Program-made: the position numbers and the translations under genes | Assembly: GCA_024643365.1 (NCBI GenBank) | Contig: JAHENC010000018.1 | Coordinates: 116,894-180,893 of the forward strand | Direction of reading: 5' to 3' | From: Crocinitomicaceae bacterium | Lineage (GTDB): Bacteria > Bacteroidota > Bacteroidia > Flavobacteriales_D > Crocinitomicaceae | Length of the DNA stretch: 64,000 nucleotides | Shown here: piece by piece, positions 18,396 through 30,428 of the stretch | How positions within the stretch are numbered: the first letter of the stretch is position 1 | Layout of the letters: every line of letters begins with the position of its first letter | Notes under the pieces: model-generated | What the model was told of the DNA's origin: nothing | The model's database searches: none | What the model saw: the letters and a program-made list of their open reading frames with translations, nothing else

Positions 18396-19129
18396 AAAAT
18401 AGTTTTTTGGTAAGCTGCTTGAGAATAAAAGTGGGTGGTGAAATCGTTGAAATCTTTGAATTGAGACCAAAGAGATTCAAACGTTTCTTGATCGAAATGT
18501 GTATTTAGCACATAGGCTGATAGTGTATTTGTTTTTGACAAATTCATCTTTTGATGGTTTGACAAAATAAAATATAGAACATCTGTTGCTGATTGATATT
18601 CCGTTGGTAAGCAAAGTTGCAATTTTCCATGTTGTTTTACAGAAAGCACAAACACACGATCAAATAAGACCAGGAAGGTACTATCCGGAGCGTTATCATT
18701 GAATTGTTTGTTTAACAAAAAGGAAATGTGACTATACACAGATTTTTGCAGCAAGGTTCCTTGTGAGAGCTCTAAAATCCAATTTGGTACTGCAAATACA
18801 ACAACAAGTTGTAGGGAGTGAATGGCTTCGAATTGAATCTGAAATCCATTTGCAGGTTTGCCGAAATTCAGTTGATAGTATGTCTCTAATTCACTTTCCA
18901 TGAAAATGGACATCGGAATCAAGGTGAAATGAGGATCAAACCACGTCACATGTTGCAAACGAGCATCCGTGAGTTGTTGTCTGATGCGATCTTTTAGTTC
19001 CTCCATTGAAAAGGGACGGCTAGTATCAAAAGGAATGTGCTCATGACTAAATTCTCCCATGTGATCCTCAGTGATTAACTGAAGAACATCTGACTGGAAA
19101 TCAAGAAATAGTTTTTTACTCATGTTCAT
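18371..19129 (-). CDS. DUF3822 family protein
   Basis: A 252-aa cytoplasmic protein, with no signal peptide or membrane segment. It matches the DUF3822 family of Bacteroidota, which typically lies directly upstream of rsmD, as here. The fold is thought to resemble actin-like/ASKHA proteins, but no activity is known to me. Visible features: an acidic N-terminus, hydrophobic strands LQLVVVFAVPNWIL and STFLVLFDRVFVL, and a C-terminal DFNDFTTHFY segment. It is the first gene of the left-reading DUF3822-rsmD-coaD-TlpA-like run. The divergent helicase starts 141 bases away, and this gap should hold both promoters. Confidence 0.78.
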   Translation of the reverse strand: MNMSKKLFLDFQSDVLQLITEDHMGEFSHEHIPFDTSRPFSMEELKDRIRQQLTDARLQHVTWFDPHFTLIPMSIFMESELETYYQLNFGKPANGFQIQFEAIHSLQLVVVFAVPNWILELSQGTLLQKSVYSHISFLLNKQFNDNAPDSTFLVLFDRVFVLSVKQHGKLQLCLPTEYQSATDVLYFILSNHQKMNLSKTNTLSAYVLNTHFDQETFESLWSQFKDFNDFTTHFYSQAAYQKTILCASSVVS

Positions 19130-19270
19130 CTTGCTTTGTACACTCTTTTCACCTTTACTCTGTCCTTTTTTAGAATGAAGAAAGATAAATCATGCTTTAC
19201 AAAGCTACAATATTTAACTTTATACCCACACCTTCATATGGGAAAAATCCCCGTGAACGTTTAAGTTAGA

Positions 19271-20689
19271 ATGGATCAACGCAGAGAAATATATTTGAAG
19301 GCTGTACAAGCGAATTTTGGTTTCGAGTTTACCTCGGATCAATCTTATGCGATTCATACTTTTTTTGATTTCGTCATGCAAGAACATGGTCGAAAAGTCT
19401 GGCAATTGTCCGGTTTTGCAGGGACAGGAAAGTCGAGTTTGGTTTCTGCACTTGTGAAGACCTTGAAACAAGAGAAAATTGGTTTCAAGTTGCTCGCTCC
19501 AACTGGACGCGCAGCAAAGGTTCTTTCAAATTTTGCTGGACATCCAGCCAGTACCATACATAAACAAATCTATTTTTCAGGAAACGAATTAACGAATTCC
19601 AAAATTACTCCGGCCAAGAATTTGTTTAAAAACACCCTTTTCTTCGTCGATGAGTCCTCGATGATTAGCAATGAGTCCGAATACGAAGGTCCGAATGTGT
19701 TAACTGATTTGATGAATTATGTTTTTCAAGGTGTAAATTGCCACTTGATTTTCATAGGTGACCTTGGACAGTTACCTCCAGTTGGACAAGAGGAATCAAT
19801 AGCATTGAACAAAGAGGCTTTTGAATCGTATTTTCCAACTGTTATGGTGTTTTCTAGTCAATTACGCGAGGTTGTTCGGGTACAGGAAAACTCTGCAATA
19901 CTTAAGAACGCGACGTTTATTCGAGAAAAAGAAGATTATGAATTGCCCTTTATTTCTGAAATTGATGAGCAAAGTACGTTCCGTTGTGAAGGGGCAGAAT
20001 TTCAAGAATGGATTGAACAGTCATACGACCAAGTAGGGGCAGAGGATACCATTGTTCTTACTCTTTCCAATAAACGAGCAAACCAATGGAATCAGGAAAT
20101 ACGTCAACGCTTATTTTACCGAGAGGATGTCTTGGAAAGAGGTGATCTTCTGATGATTGTCAAGAATAATTATTTTTGGTTGGATCCAATTTCTATCATG
20201 GGATTTATTGCAAATGGCGAATTAGCGAAGGTTGAACGCGTTAGAAAAGTAGAACAGCAATATGGATTTGAATTTGTTCATGTCGATTTGTCCTTTGTCG
20301 ATTATCCGGAAGTGCCCAGTGTTACGGTCATCGTTCATACGGCTAGTCTAACCGAGGAATCCCCGAATTTGAAGAGGGATAAATTGAGTCAATTGTTTTA
20401 TGCGATCGAGAAAGATTTTTCAGATGAGAAAGTGAAATCCAAACGGTATCAGAAAATCATGAAGTCGCCCTATTTCAATGCATTGCAAGTGAAATACGCA
20501 CATGCTGTAACCGTTCATAAAGCCCAGGGTGGACAATGGAAGCATGTGTATATCGATTATGGATTTATTCCAGAGGAGATGAAGACAAAGAATTATTTGC
20601 GTTGGTTGTATACCTCGGTTACTCGTGCAACAGAAAAATTGAGTTTTTTAAACTTCCCGAAGGATGCATTTCGTCAATTAGTCGATTGA
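19271..20689 (+). CDS. RecD-like / Pif1-type superfamily 1 DNA helicase
   Basis: 472-aa ATP-dependent helicase. Motif I is GFAGTGKSS (about 51-59), followed by a Q-rich TGRAAKVLS motif Ia, Walker B FFVDESSM, motif III GDLGQLPPVG, and the C-terminal SF1 motifs TVHKAQGGQW (motif V) and YTSVTRATE (motif VI). It lacks RecB/RecC partners and long N-terminal extensions, so it is a stand-alone RecD-like helicase of the short Bacteroidota type, probably acting in repair or replication restart. It converges on the M61 peptidase gene and their 3' ends overlap by 12 bases. Confidence 0.87.
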   Translation: MDQRREIYLKAVQANFGFEFTSDQSYAIHTFFDFVMQEHGRKVWQLSGFAGTGKSSLVSALVKTLKQEKIGFKLLAPTGRAAKVLSNFAGHPASTIHKQIYFSGNELTNSKITPAKNLFKNTLFFVDESSMISNESEYEGPNVLTDLMNYVFQGVNCHLIFIGDLGQLPPVGQEESIALNKEAFESYFPTVMVFSSQLREVVRVQENSAILKNATFIREKEDYELPFISEIDEQSTFRCEGAEFQEWIEQSYDQVGAEDTIVLTLSNKRANQWNQEIRQRLFYREDVLERGDLLMIVKNNYFWLDPISIMGFIANGELAKVERVRKVEQQYGFEFVHVDLSFVDYPEVPSVTVIVHTASLTEESPNLKRDKLSQLFYAIEKDFSDEKVKSKRYQKIMKSPYFNALQVKYAHAVTVHKAQGGQWKHVYIDYGFIPEEMKTKNYLRWLYTSVTRATEKLSFLNFPKDAFRQLVD

Positions 20690-22401
20690 TAAATTCGACC
20701 AATATTTGAATGCTTTACGCTGGTGTTGGTCTAGGAAATCCAGTTTCTTAACTGTGTGTGTTTGGTAAAAGAAGCGATTGACTTCGGGCAATGATTTTTC
20801 GATCATACGCCCACCGCGATTCACTAATACGGTTTTCATACCTTCTTCCTCGTAGGCCAACCATTGATCCAAATTACCTTGTAAACGCATGTTGTTAACA
20901 GCGATTATTTCATCGTTGAGGGCTAATCCCCCGTTGTCAGCTGGTGCTCCAGGATAAATTGCAACTACTTGCGCATCTGGACCCTTTGGAAGCACTTTCA
21001 TCCCTAATTTTGCTTCCGCATAACTTGCAGAAGGAACTTGTTGTATTTCCAATCCAAAATAGGTGCAGGCTTCAACTAAAATTGATTCGTAAGGTTCCGT
21101 TCCGAAAATGAAACGATCAAAAAAGTCTTTGAAAGAAATACCACTCACATTCTCTAGCGTCTGTTGGTAGTCTTGCCAAGTATATCCCATGCCTTTTTCA
21201 GCGAAATTGAAATAAAGTTGTTTCATGACCTCTTGGATTCCATATTGGTCTTTCGTGGCTTGACGTATTTTCATATCTGTCACAAACGCAAGCAAACATC
21301 CTTCCGTGTAAATGGAAACCTTTCTTCCCGGTGCTCCCGGAGTGTATCCGTCCAGCCAGGTGTCAAAGGAAGAATCTCCAACTGAATAGTTAAAGCGAGC
21401 TGGATTATCAAAGTGTTTTTGAAGTTGTTTAGAAAGTTCTGCTAAATATTGATCCAAACTAAAAACGCCACTTCGAAGTAAGTATAAATCCCCCAAATAG
21501 GTGGTGATACCTTCGTAGACAAATCCTGAAACGGAATAATTTTCTTCTTTGAAATTATACGGATGCATTTCTGCCGGACGTATGCTTTTTACATTCCAAA
21601 CATGGTATAACTCATGGGAAGAAACACCAAGTAATTCTTTGTATAAGGATCCGAAAACGTCGTAATTGGGTCCAAGTGTAATTACCGTGCTCTCTAAATG
21701 CTCCACACCATGATAGGCTGCGTAAGGAAGTGTTTGAATCAAGAAATGAAAATCCTTAACAGGGAATTCAGTGAAGTCTTGTATTTGAGTACGAGTAAAT
21801 TTCTCAAAATCCACTAAGACTTTCTCCCATTGAATAAACTTTTGGTTATTAAACCAAATGTGAAATTGGTAGCCATTGACTTCATAAGATTCTTTTTGAA
21901 GCTTCGCTGAACAGATGAATGGACTATCGGCAAGTTTATCGAAATTCGCTACTTGACAGCGATTGTCTTGAAAGTTCAATGAAGAGGCGATTTTCCATTT
22001 AGCTGGAATATCAAGTGTTAATTCGTAGGCATGTTGTTGATCCGTAAATAGAAAACAATTCACCGGATTAATATACAACTGTTGATCATCCAAAAAGCTG
22101 GATCCAGCATTCAATTCACTCGCGTAATAAGCGTATTCTACACGAATCACTTGAGTATTTGTTGTTTGAATTTGCCAAGTATCTTTGTTTGATTTCTCAA
22201 ACGAAAGAACTTTGTTTTGTTCATCAAAAACGCGAAATCCTTTGATGTTTTTAGCAAAGTTTCCTAATTCATATCTACCCGGACGCCAAGATGCTAAGTG
22301 AATAGTTAGGTGGTCATCAGGACAAGGAAAAATTGCCGAAAATTGAATGTAACGCTGTTGTGCGTTGACACAAGAAATGCGGTATTGAATCGTTGCAGGC
22401 A

Positions 22402-22402
<1 letters not shown>
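20678..22402 (-). CDS. M61 family metallopeptidase with PDZ domain
   Basis: 574 aa. The N-terminal beta-sandwich (about 1-175) is followed by a gluzincin catalytic domain with SSHELYHVWNVKSIRP near residue 262, giving the HExxH zinc motif, and EGITTYLGDL further on, which supplies the glutamate ligand. A PDZ domain occupies about 455-545 (GPDAQVVAIYPGAPADNGGLALNDEIIAVN). This is the M61 (glycyl aminopeptidase-like) architecture. No signal peptide is evident, so the location is probably cytoplasmic. The ATG overlaps the ABC-F stop by one base (TAATG), so the two genes are translationally linked; a functional link is not obvious. Confidence 0.9.
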
Positions 22403-24027
<1,625 letters not shown>

Positions 24028-24058
24028 TCAAATTTTGCGCAAAGATACGCAAAAGAAA

Positions 24059-24616
24059 TCAGCTATTCGAACAGCAGTAAACGAAGGCAGGTGGAAAGTT
24101 GAAAGCAGCGTAATCAATTGATACTTGATTAAATAAACTTTTGAAGTGTTTTTTTGATTGAAGTGTATATTGAAACTGAATGAAGGTGCCTTTTGGAACC
24201 AAGCATCTAAGAACAGCTTCCATAATACTTACGCGCAATTCTTTTGGGAAATTCGATAGTGGGAGGGATGAAACAACGCAGTCTGCTTTGCCTAATCCAA
24301 GATCGGAAAGGATTTTTTCTAAGTCGCTTGCTGAACCATGAACGATGTGGCAATTTTCTTGTTTCGTTTTCGCTGCTAGGTTTTGATAAAAAACGTCGTT
24401 TAATTCTATGACCACTAAATGTGTGTCTGGATTCAAGCGCTTCATGATTTTCTCGGTAAAGATACCTGTGCCGGGTCCAAGTTCAACGATGACTTTAGCG
24501 TTGTCAAATGGAATATTCTTAAGCATTTTAGCCGCAAGAAAACGTGAGCTCGGTATCATGGAACCGACCATTTTGTTTTCTTTAAAAAACTGATTGATGA
24601 AAGACTTCTTAGACAC
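24059..24616 (-). CDS. PmtA-like SAM-dependent methyltransferase
   Basis: 185 aa with a class I methyltransferase fold: NKMVGSMIPSSRFLA at the N-terminus, motif I VELGPGTGIFT, acidic VVIELND, and SSLPLSNFP in the position of motif IV. This combination resembles phosphatidylethanolamine N-methyltransferases of the PmtA type and the related KsgA-like fold; a phospholipid substrate is a plausible inference, not shown. The start is GTG, two bases beyond the stop of the dihydroorotase-like gene. The next Met (residue 16, MVGSM) is possible, but it would break the close coupling. Confidence 0.72.
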   Translation of the reverse strand: MSKKSFINQFFKENKMVGSMIPSSRFLAAKMLKNIPFDNAKVIVELGPGTGIFTEKIMKRLNPDTHLVVIELNDVFYQNLAAKTKQENCHIVHGSASDLEKILSDLGLGKADCVVSSLPLSNFPKELRVSIMEAVLRCLVPKGTFIQFQYTLQSKKHFKSLFNQVSIDYAAFNFPPAFVYCCSNS

Positions 24617-24617
24617 C

Positions 24618-25874
24618 TTATGCTAATTGAAGGCTTGCTTGTGCGCCATGAATAATTCCAAGAACTTTTCCATTTAAGGCGTGGTGCTTAAACGGACTGA
24701 ATCGATGATGTGTTGATTCTGGTGACCATTCAAATGCGACACTTGGATCAAAGATGCTGATGTCCGCCATATTACCTTCTTCGATAGCGATGTGTTGAAT
24801 TCCTGCGATTTCTCTACTGCGTTGACTGACTGCCGTAATGAATTTCGTTAAATCCGCTTCCTTGCTGCTATTGAGTGCTGCAAAGCATGTTTCTAACTGC
24901 GGAGCACCGAAATTAGCTAGGTCAAATTCAAGTTCTTTTTCTTCGGTATCTGCTGGACGATGGTCGGTAACAATCGTATCAATCGTTCCATCGTTTAATC
25001 CTTCCCACAGCGCCAAGCGATCTGTTTCTTTGCGCAGGACAGGAAGAACCTTCATGTGTGAATCGAAATCCAACATGGCTTGTTCAGTAAAACATAAGTT
25101 CATCACGTGAACATCTGCCGTCACATTTAAACCGCGTTTTTTAGCTTCTTTCACCAAACGAACACTTTCCGCTGTAGAAAGTCCACTTAAATGAATGCTA
25201 CCATCGGTATATTCAAGTAAACGTAAATTTCGTTCGATTTCTATGACTTCCGCAATTGCTGGATCAGCTTTCAGTCCGGTGCGCGTGGACGCTTCTCCTT
25301 CATTTACTTGTCCTTTTCCAGCTAAGGATTCATTTCTGCTAAATGCCAAAACTTTTCCACCGAAGTTTTTCGTATACAACAAGGCGCGGTACATAATACC
25401 AGCAGAGACACTGTGCGTATCGTCCGTAAATAGTTTCGCTCCAATTTGATACATGTCGTACAATTCAGCTAATTCCTCGCCTTTCAATCCTTTTGTCAAT
25501 GCTCCGAGCGCATGTATACTCGTGCTGTGTCCTTCTGCTTTTTGGTACAAATAAGCAATCTGTGTTTTACCGTCAATACTTGGTTGTGTTCCTGGGACAA
25601 CGTGAACATGTGTGTATCCACCCATGGATGCAGCATCTAATCCACTTTGAATGGTTTCTTTGTGCTCCATTCCTGGGTCACAAAAGTCAGCTTTCAAATC
25701 AACCCATCCCATGGAGATATGCAAATCGTTTGAAGTCACTTCAATGGCATCTGAATCAGTTAATTCACTTGCAATTTTAGAGATTGTCCCGTCTATAACG
25801 AGTAGGTCCATTCTTTTTCCATGATGGGAAGAAGTTGGGTCGATGATTTTTGCGTTTTTAATGAGGATTTTCAT
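24618..25874 (-). CDS. Dihydroorotase homologue lacking canonical metal ligands
   Basis: 418-aa amidohydrolase-fold protein most similar in layout to type I dihydroorotases: [11 protein letters not shown] start, [30 protein letters not shown]-like VNEGEAS, and TDHRPAD. Two metal-binding sites are changed. The usual DxHxH(L/R)xPG reads [10 protein letters not shown], so both HxH histidines are missing, and the HxED position reads AFSRNESL, so that histidine is also lost. Inactive dihydroorotase homologues are known that support aspartate transcarbamoylase; this may be such a protein or an enzyme with altered chemistry. The open frame extends to a TTG at 25880, but the ATG at 25874 forms a classic ATGA overlap with the BatA stop. 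Confidence 0.8.
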   Translation of the reverse strand: MKILIKNAKIIDPTSSHHGKRMDLLVIDGTISKIASELTDSDAIEVTSNDLHISMGWVDLKADFCDPGMEHKETIQSGLDAASMGGYTHVHVVPGTQPSIDGKTQIAYLYQKAEGHSTSIHALGALTKGLKGEELAELYDMYQIGAKLFTDDTHSVSAGIMYRALLYTKNFGGKVLAFSRNESLAGKGQVNEGEASTRTGLKADPAIAEVIEIERNLRLLEYTDGSIHLSGLSTAESVRLVKEAKKRGLNVTADVHVMNLCFTEQAMLDFDSHMKVLPVLRKETDRLALWEGLNDGTIDTIVTDHRPADTEEKELEFDLANFGAPQLETCFAALNSSKEADLTKFITAVSQRSREIAGIQHIAIEEGNMADISIFDPSVAFEWSPESTHHRFSPFKHHALNGKVLGIIHGAQASLQLA

Positions 25875-27904
25875 TTCCAAAATTTAATTAATGCCATTTC
25901 TGTCAAAACAAACAAGAGTCCGAGTAGCAAAAAGCTTCGCCAATATTCAATTGGCTTGTCGATTTGAATTTCAGACAGACTTTGTCCGTCTTTGACGGTG
26001 TTAAATTTAATGTTTTTTATGCCTTTTTCTTCCAATTCACTGATAATTTCGTCGGATGACAGTTGCTTCATTGCCGATTCTTTACGGTCATAATTCACTG
26101 CAATAAGTCCAAGTGTGTCCTCATTTTGAATGAAATAGGTGCCCGCTTTTAATCGTTCAACAGCTTCCATACCCGCTATGGAAATTTTTGTTTGTCCGTT
26201 TGATTTCCTAGTACTCGGGATGAATGAGTTTTTTCCATTCACCAGTTTTAAGGGTTGCTCACTACTCACTTCGCGTTGAATGGGGATGTTTGCATCAACG
26301 CCAATTGTTGCGAATAGCGGAAAGTTCTGTGACGAGAATTCGCCAACACGAAGCAACAATGTTGGGAATAAGGCATTGGCAGTGAAGTTTCCAAATTCTT
26401 CTTGTAGTGCCGTTGTGAGTAGAAAGGATTTTGTTCCGGAACGCCAAAACAAAGGCGCATCGTTTCGGAAATTGAGTAGAGAGAATCCATTTGTTGCATT
26501 GACACGATAGGCTTTGCGAACATTGGGTAAATTCAGTGCTTGATTTTCTTTTTCAAAAACACCGATAAAGAATGGATCTTTGTAACGGATGTCATCGAGT
26601 TTTAGACCTTCTGTCATCAGATCTCCTAGTCCGGGAAGCTCAATTTCAGAAAGAAATTCAGCGTAATCAGATCGGTTAATTTGATTTCCGGGAATAACAA
26701 AAACAGTTCCGCCTTTTTCATGGAATTCTTTCAGGTCTGTACTAAGGCCAGAAGGAATGTCATTTAATCCGTTGAAGACAACAAGGTTTTTTTGATTTAG
26801 TAAATCTCTTGTATAATTGCTGCTTGAAATAGAGGTGGTGTGATAAAACGGTTCAACCGAAAATACTTGCGAAACTTTTTCACTGGCATTTTCGCCTGAT
26901 AAAATTAATACCTCGGCACTTTTTGCCACTTCATATGCGAAATGGAAATCATCATCCCAGTAAATTTGCTTATCGTTGATGCTAACCATTCCTGTTTTAA
27001 AGCCAACTTCTTTCTCTGAAAATGGAAAGCTCGTTGTTCGTTGTTCATTTGGAGCAAGATCAAGGAACATTGTTCGACGTTGAGAACCTATTTTTGCTGA
27101 TAATTCCAAGTTTACTCGTTCGGATTTCGCATCATTTTGAATCCGTACGAAAAGTTCATTCGGTTCTCCTTTTTTATGTACCGGTGTGGCGAACCAAACA
27201 GAATCAATAAATAAATTCCCGGGATCCTGAGGAATTAGCTGAAATGCATAGTAGTTCGACTCTTTATCCTCTTTGATATTTTCTGTACTAAACGTACTTG
27301 ATTGAAAGTCAGATAACAGAACGATTTGACGTGTTTTAATTCGTTCAACTTCCGCATCTTCCTTATCTAAAAAGGACTTTTGCCATGATAGTACATCTCC
27401 AATATTTCGTCGAATAGATGTTGGTTCTATTTTATCTAAATAGGAGAGGGCCTCCATTTTTGTCAATAGGCGCTGCTCGACACCGTCCATCTTATTGGTA
27501 AATAACAAAATGCGTGTTTCCAATGGAGCTTTTGCTAGCATTCGTTTTGCCATTTCACGTGCTTCTGATAGAAGTTCTCCCTCTTCACCAATAGCCGTCA
27601 TCGAAAAGGAGTTGTCCAAGTAAATGGCTAATACATTTTTTCCTCCATTTCCTCCATTTTCATTCAAGGGAATAATAGGCATGGCAAACGCTAGGACAAT
27701 GAATGTTAATGCCAAACATCGACTTATTAAGACGAGTAAATGACGGAGTTTTTGTGTGGACTTATTTTCTTGTTCAATGAAACGAATAAATTTCAACGAA
27801 GAAAAATAAAGTACCTTTTGTCGACGAAAATGAAAAAGGTGAATGATGATTGGAATCAGCAATAAAGAAAGAAGCCAAAGACGTTCTGGATGTATAAATT
27901 CCAT
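25871..27904 (-). CDS. BatA-domain / VWA-like membrane protein
   Basis: 677 aa. The BatA N-terminal module is clear: [24 protein letters not shown], then a second membrane segment (about 55-78) before a von Willebrand A-like domain with the MIDAS-type DNSFSM (Asp97, Ser99, Ser101). A long beta-rich region follows, with a glutamine-amidotransferase-like stretch near GGTVFVIPG, and a single membrane helix at the C-terminus (about 655-673) before a short basic tail. Such proteins are widespread in Bacteroidota beside dihydroorotase genes; function is unknown. It overlaps the dihydroorotase-like gene by four bases and follows the FAD-protein gene by 26 bases. Confidence 0.85.
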   Translation of the reverse strand: MEFIHPERLWLLSLLLIPIIIHLFHFRRQKVLYFSSLKFIRFIEQENKSTQKLRHLLVLISRCLALTFIVLAFAMPIIPLNENGGNGGKNVLAIYLDNSFSMTAIGEEGELLSEAREMAKRMLAKAPLETRILLFTNKMDGVEQRLLTKMEALSYLDKIEPTSIRRNIGDVLSWQKSFLDKEDAEVERIKTRQIVLLSDFQSSTFSTENIKEDKESNYYAFQLIPQDPGNLFIDSVWFATPVHKKGEPNELFVRIQNDAKSERVNLELSAKIGSQRRTMFLDLAPNEQRTTSFPFSEKEVGFKTGMVSINDKQIYWDDDFHFAYEVAKSAEVLILSGENASEKVSQVFSVEPFYHTTSISSSNYTRDLLNQKNLVVFNGLNDIPSGLSTDLKEFHEKGGTVFVIPGNQINRSDYAEFLSEIELPGLGDLMTEGLKLDDIRYKDPFFIGVFEKENQALNLPNVRKAYRVNATNGFSLLNFRNDAPLFWRSGTKSFLLTTALQEEFGNFTANALFPTLLLRVGEFSSQNFPLFATIGVDANIPIQREVSSEQPLKLVNGKNSFIPSTRKSNGQTKISIAGMEAVERLKAGTYFIQNEDTLGLIAVNYDRKESAMKQLSSDEIISELEEKGIKNIKFNTVKDGQSLSEIQIDKPIEYWRSFLLLGLLFVLTEMALIKFWK

Positions 27905-27930
27905 GAGTCAAATGTAAGAAATTAAATCCA

Positions 27931-29223
27931 TTATTTCTCGCTTAAAATGCCTTTTGCTATCAATTTTGCTTGAGTCCGAAGTTCACCAATTGCGGTGCTT
28001 TCCCAAAGTGTTCCTTTGCATAGATTACCTATGGCATAGATGCTCATTGGTGCTTCACTCAAAACATATAATTTTTCTGGATGAATTTCTATTCCTTGTG
28101 AGCTTTCGTCCGAAGTTATCCACCTCCGTTTGATTAATTCTTGAAGGATCGGATTCGACATGTTTTCAATCGAGGTTTCTGGACCTGTGCAATTGATCAA
28201 GCCTGTGTAATGACCTGAAATGACCTGTTTGCTGGACTCAAATCGTATGGCTAATTGATCTTCGTGAAGTTCTACGGATAACAGTTTACCTGCACATACC
28301 TCTAATTGTCCGGATGCGCGTTCCTTGTCCATCATTTTCGCGATTGAACTTGGGATTCGGTGTCTCACCGTTCCCCACATGTGGCGTAAGCGTTTGAGAA
28401 AGGTTCTTTTCTCTTTTGGAGTGAATCCTTGCCACCAAAATGAAAACTGTGAACGAAGTGTGTCAACACCTAGTAAGAATTGTGCTTGAGAACGTTTTTT
28501 TCGCTTTTGATTAAAAAAATGAATCAAAGATATTAAGTCTGTTTGTTTTGGTTGGGTTGGAACAACAGATAATTCCTCTTCTGGATGAGCAAGCATGTTG
28601 AATCCATGTGTGGAAAGCGAGATTATCTTTTGATGGAATCCAGCCTTTCGTAAACGAAGAACGGTATCCACCATCGTAAGTCCATTTCCAAGGATGAAAA
28701 TCGCATGTTCGTTATGGATGTGATTGAATTCAATATTCCATGGATTCCCATGATAATAGGGTGATTGATAAACTTCTTTTGGTAGTTCTTTTGGAATTCG
28801 TGGTTGTTCGTTTCCTGTCGCCAACACGAGGGAGTCGAAATCCTTGAAGTGGTTAAATTCCTCTTGTTTTAAGTCGAAACGAACAAGGTTTTGCTTCGCC
28901 TTGGACTTTGTCTCTGTCCAAATGGACTGTAAATAGTTTCCATACACCGAGCGAGGGACAAATCCACGTGGATGGGAGATTCCCGGATGTTCATGTTGTA
29001 AAAATCGAACAAAATGTTCTGGGTCATCTGGAAAGGCGCTCATGTTTTCACTTCGGACATTGAGCAATAAGTCTCCTGAATCCGCTCTATAAGCTGGCCC
29101 CAATGTTTCTGAATCTCCGTGATGAAAGCGTGTAATTTCTCCCTTGAATCCTTGGTCGATTAACTGACGGATTACCATGGTTCCAGCGAACCCACCACCG
29201 ATGACTGCGATTTTTTTAGGCAT
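27931..29223 (-). CDS. FAD/NAD(P)-binding protein (NAD_binding_9 type)
   Basis: 430-aa flavoprotein-like protein. The dinucleotide-binding motif VIGGGFAGTMV is at residues 6-16, followed by GPAYRADSGDLLLNVRSENMSAFPDD, typical of the FAD-NAD(P)-binding family, a second region FILGNGLTMVD (GxGxT-like), and LINCTGPET near the C-terminus. The family contains predicted oxidoreductases of unknown substrate. The start codon touches the T-run of the terminator belonging to the upstream TPR gene, leaving almost no room for a separate leader. It probably heads the run FAD protein-BatA-dihydroorotase homologue-PmtA-like. Confidence 0.8.
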   Translation of the reverse strand: MPKKIAVIGGGFAGTMVIRQLIDQGFKGEITRFHHGDSETLGPAYRADSGDLLLNVRSENMSAFPDDPEHFVRFLQHEHPGISHPRGFVPRSVYGNYLQSIWTETKSKAKQNLVRFDLKQEEFNHFKDFDSLVLATGNEQPRIPKELPKEVYQSPYYHGNPWNIEFNHIHNEHAIFILGNGLTMVDTVLRLRKAGFHQKIISLSTHGFNMLAHPEEELSVVPTQPKQTDLISLIHFFNQKRKKRSQAQFLLGVDTLRSQFSFWWQGFTPKEKRTFLKRLRHMWGTVRHRIPSSIAKMMDKERASGQLEVCAGKLLSVELHEDQLAIRFESSKQVISGHYTGLINCTGPETSIENMSNPILQELIKRRWITSDESSQGIEIHPEKLYVLSEAPMSIYAIGNLCKGTLWESTAIGELRTQAKLIAKGILSEK

Positions 29224-29248
29224 AAAAAAACTGCCCGAAATCGGGCAG
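29224..29248 (-). terminator. Rho-independent terminator after the TPR gene
   Basis: Read on the minus strand: CTGCCCG-ATTT-CGGGCAG, a perfect 7-bp GC-rich stem, followed by seven T. It is 24 bases past the TPR stop. The T-run is followed at once by the ATG of the FAD-protein gene. Confidence 0.9.
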
Positions 29249-29272
29249 CCTTCTTTTATTTATTACAAAATA

Positions 29273-30403
29273 CTATTGTTGTTTCAGAGCTTCCAAGCGT
29301 TTTTTGTACTCTTGACCTTTTTCGATACGACCAAGTTTCGTGTTTGTTTTGTACAAAATATCCAAAATGGATTTTTCGTTCGGATTTTTCTCGATGTATT
29401 TTTCCAATGGAATTAAAGCTAGTGTAAACAATTCATTTGCTCTTTTTTCCAATTCCTTCACCTTTGGATCCTTCATATCCAAATTCATCGCTGCCGTTCT
29501 TGTTTCAGCTGCCCAGTTATAGTAGTGTGCGCCTAATTGGTATAGCGCCTCGTTGTATTCAGGATCGATCTCGATTGCTTTAGACAAAGCCTCTGCTGCT
29601 TTATCGTTTTGTTTTAATTCGATGTAAGAAGTTCCTAAAATGTAGTACAACTGTTTGTTGTTTGCATCGATGGCAAGGGCTTTGTTAATGAAAACCTCCG
29701 TATTCGCAACATCACCTTTTTGCAAGTATATGTTCACCATAGAAATCAATGCATCAATATTCTTTGGAAAAACCTCTAAGACACTATTTACAGCAACAAC
29801 AGCTTTGTCAAATTCCTTTGCATCAAGTAATTTGTCCACGTGATTGTTCAAGCTCAAGGTTGTGTTGATCTCAGCATCCTTGTATTCTTCACCAAGGAAC
29901 GAGCGTAGATAATAAGATACCAAGAATGCGTTTAACGATTCTTCGTATTTTTTATTGTTGTAAGCTTCAATTCCTTGATTGAACATCATATCAGAACGGA
30001 ATCCCATGAACGTTTGCGCATCAGAAGTCCATGCTTTTTTCGGGTCATCTAAAACTTTTTTGAATGATGCTTTAGCAATTGCTTCGTATTCATTCATTTT
30101 CGCTTCATCCAATGGATTCGTTGCGGCGTCCATTGTTGCTACTTCGATTAAGCTGTAGTAGATCTCTGCACGGTATAGGTGCATTTTGAAGTCCTCAGCT
30201 GTTTCTGGATTCACGGCAGCCAAGTCAATGAATTTACGTGCTTCTTCCACCGTTTTTTTTGATGGTTCGATGCCGTTTGTCATTGGATTATACTTTTTGT
30301 AAGTCATAATCGCATCGGTCACGTTTTTCTTCTGTGCGAATGATCCGAAAGTCACTGCTGAAAATGCAATAACAGCTGTGAGTTTGATGATGTTTCTTTT
30401 CAT
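29273..30403 (-). CDS. Exported TPR protein downstream of gyrA
   Basis: 376 aa with a signal peptide (MKRNIIKLTAVIAFSAVTFGSFAQ, cleavage after FAQ). The rest is helical. Several TPR units are visible: MMFNQGIEAYNNKKYEESLNAFL, FDKAVVAVNSVLEVFPKN, ALISMVNIYLQKGDVANTEVF, YYILGTSYIELKQNDKAAEAL and ALYQLGAHYYNWA. A TPR gene of this kind commonly follows gyrA in Bacteroidota. It is 25 bases downstream of gyrA and ends at a clear terminator, so gyrA and this gene form one transcription unit. A periplasmic scaffold role is inferred; no enzyme motif is present. Confidence 0.88.
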   Translation of the reverse strand: MKRNIIKLTAVIAFSAVTFGSFAQKKNVTDAIMTYKKYNPMTNGIEPSKKTVEEARKFIDLAAVNPETAEDFKMHLYRAEIYYSLIEVATMDAATNPLDEAKMNEYEAIAKASFKKVLDDPKKAWTSDAQTFMGFRSDMMFNQGIEAYNNKKYEESLNAFLVSYYLRSFLGEEYKDAEINTTLSLNNHVDKLLDAKEFDKAVVAVNSVLEVFPKNIDALISMVNIYLQKGDVANTEVFINKALAIDANNKQLYYILGTSYIELKQNDKAAEALSKAIEIDPEYNEALYQLGAHYYNWAAETRTAAMNLDMKDPKVKELEKRANELFTLALIPLEKYIEKNPNEKSILDILYKTNTKLGRIEKGQEYKKRLEALKQQ

Positions 30404-30428
30404 ATTCGTTGTTATATACGTCTAAAAA

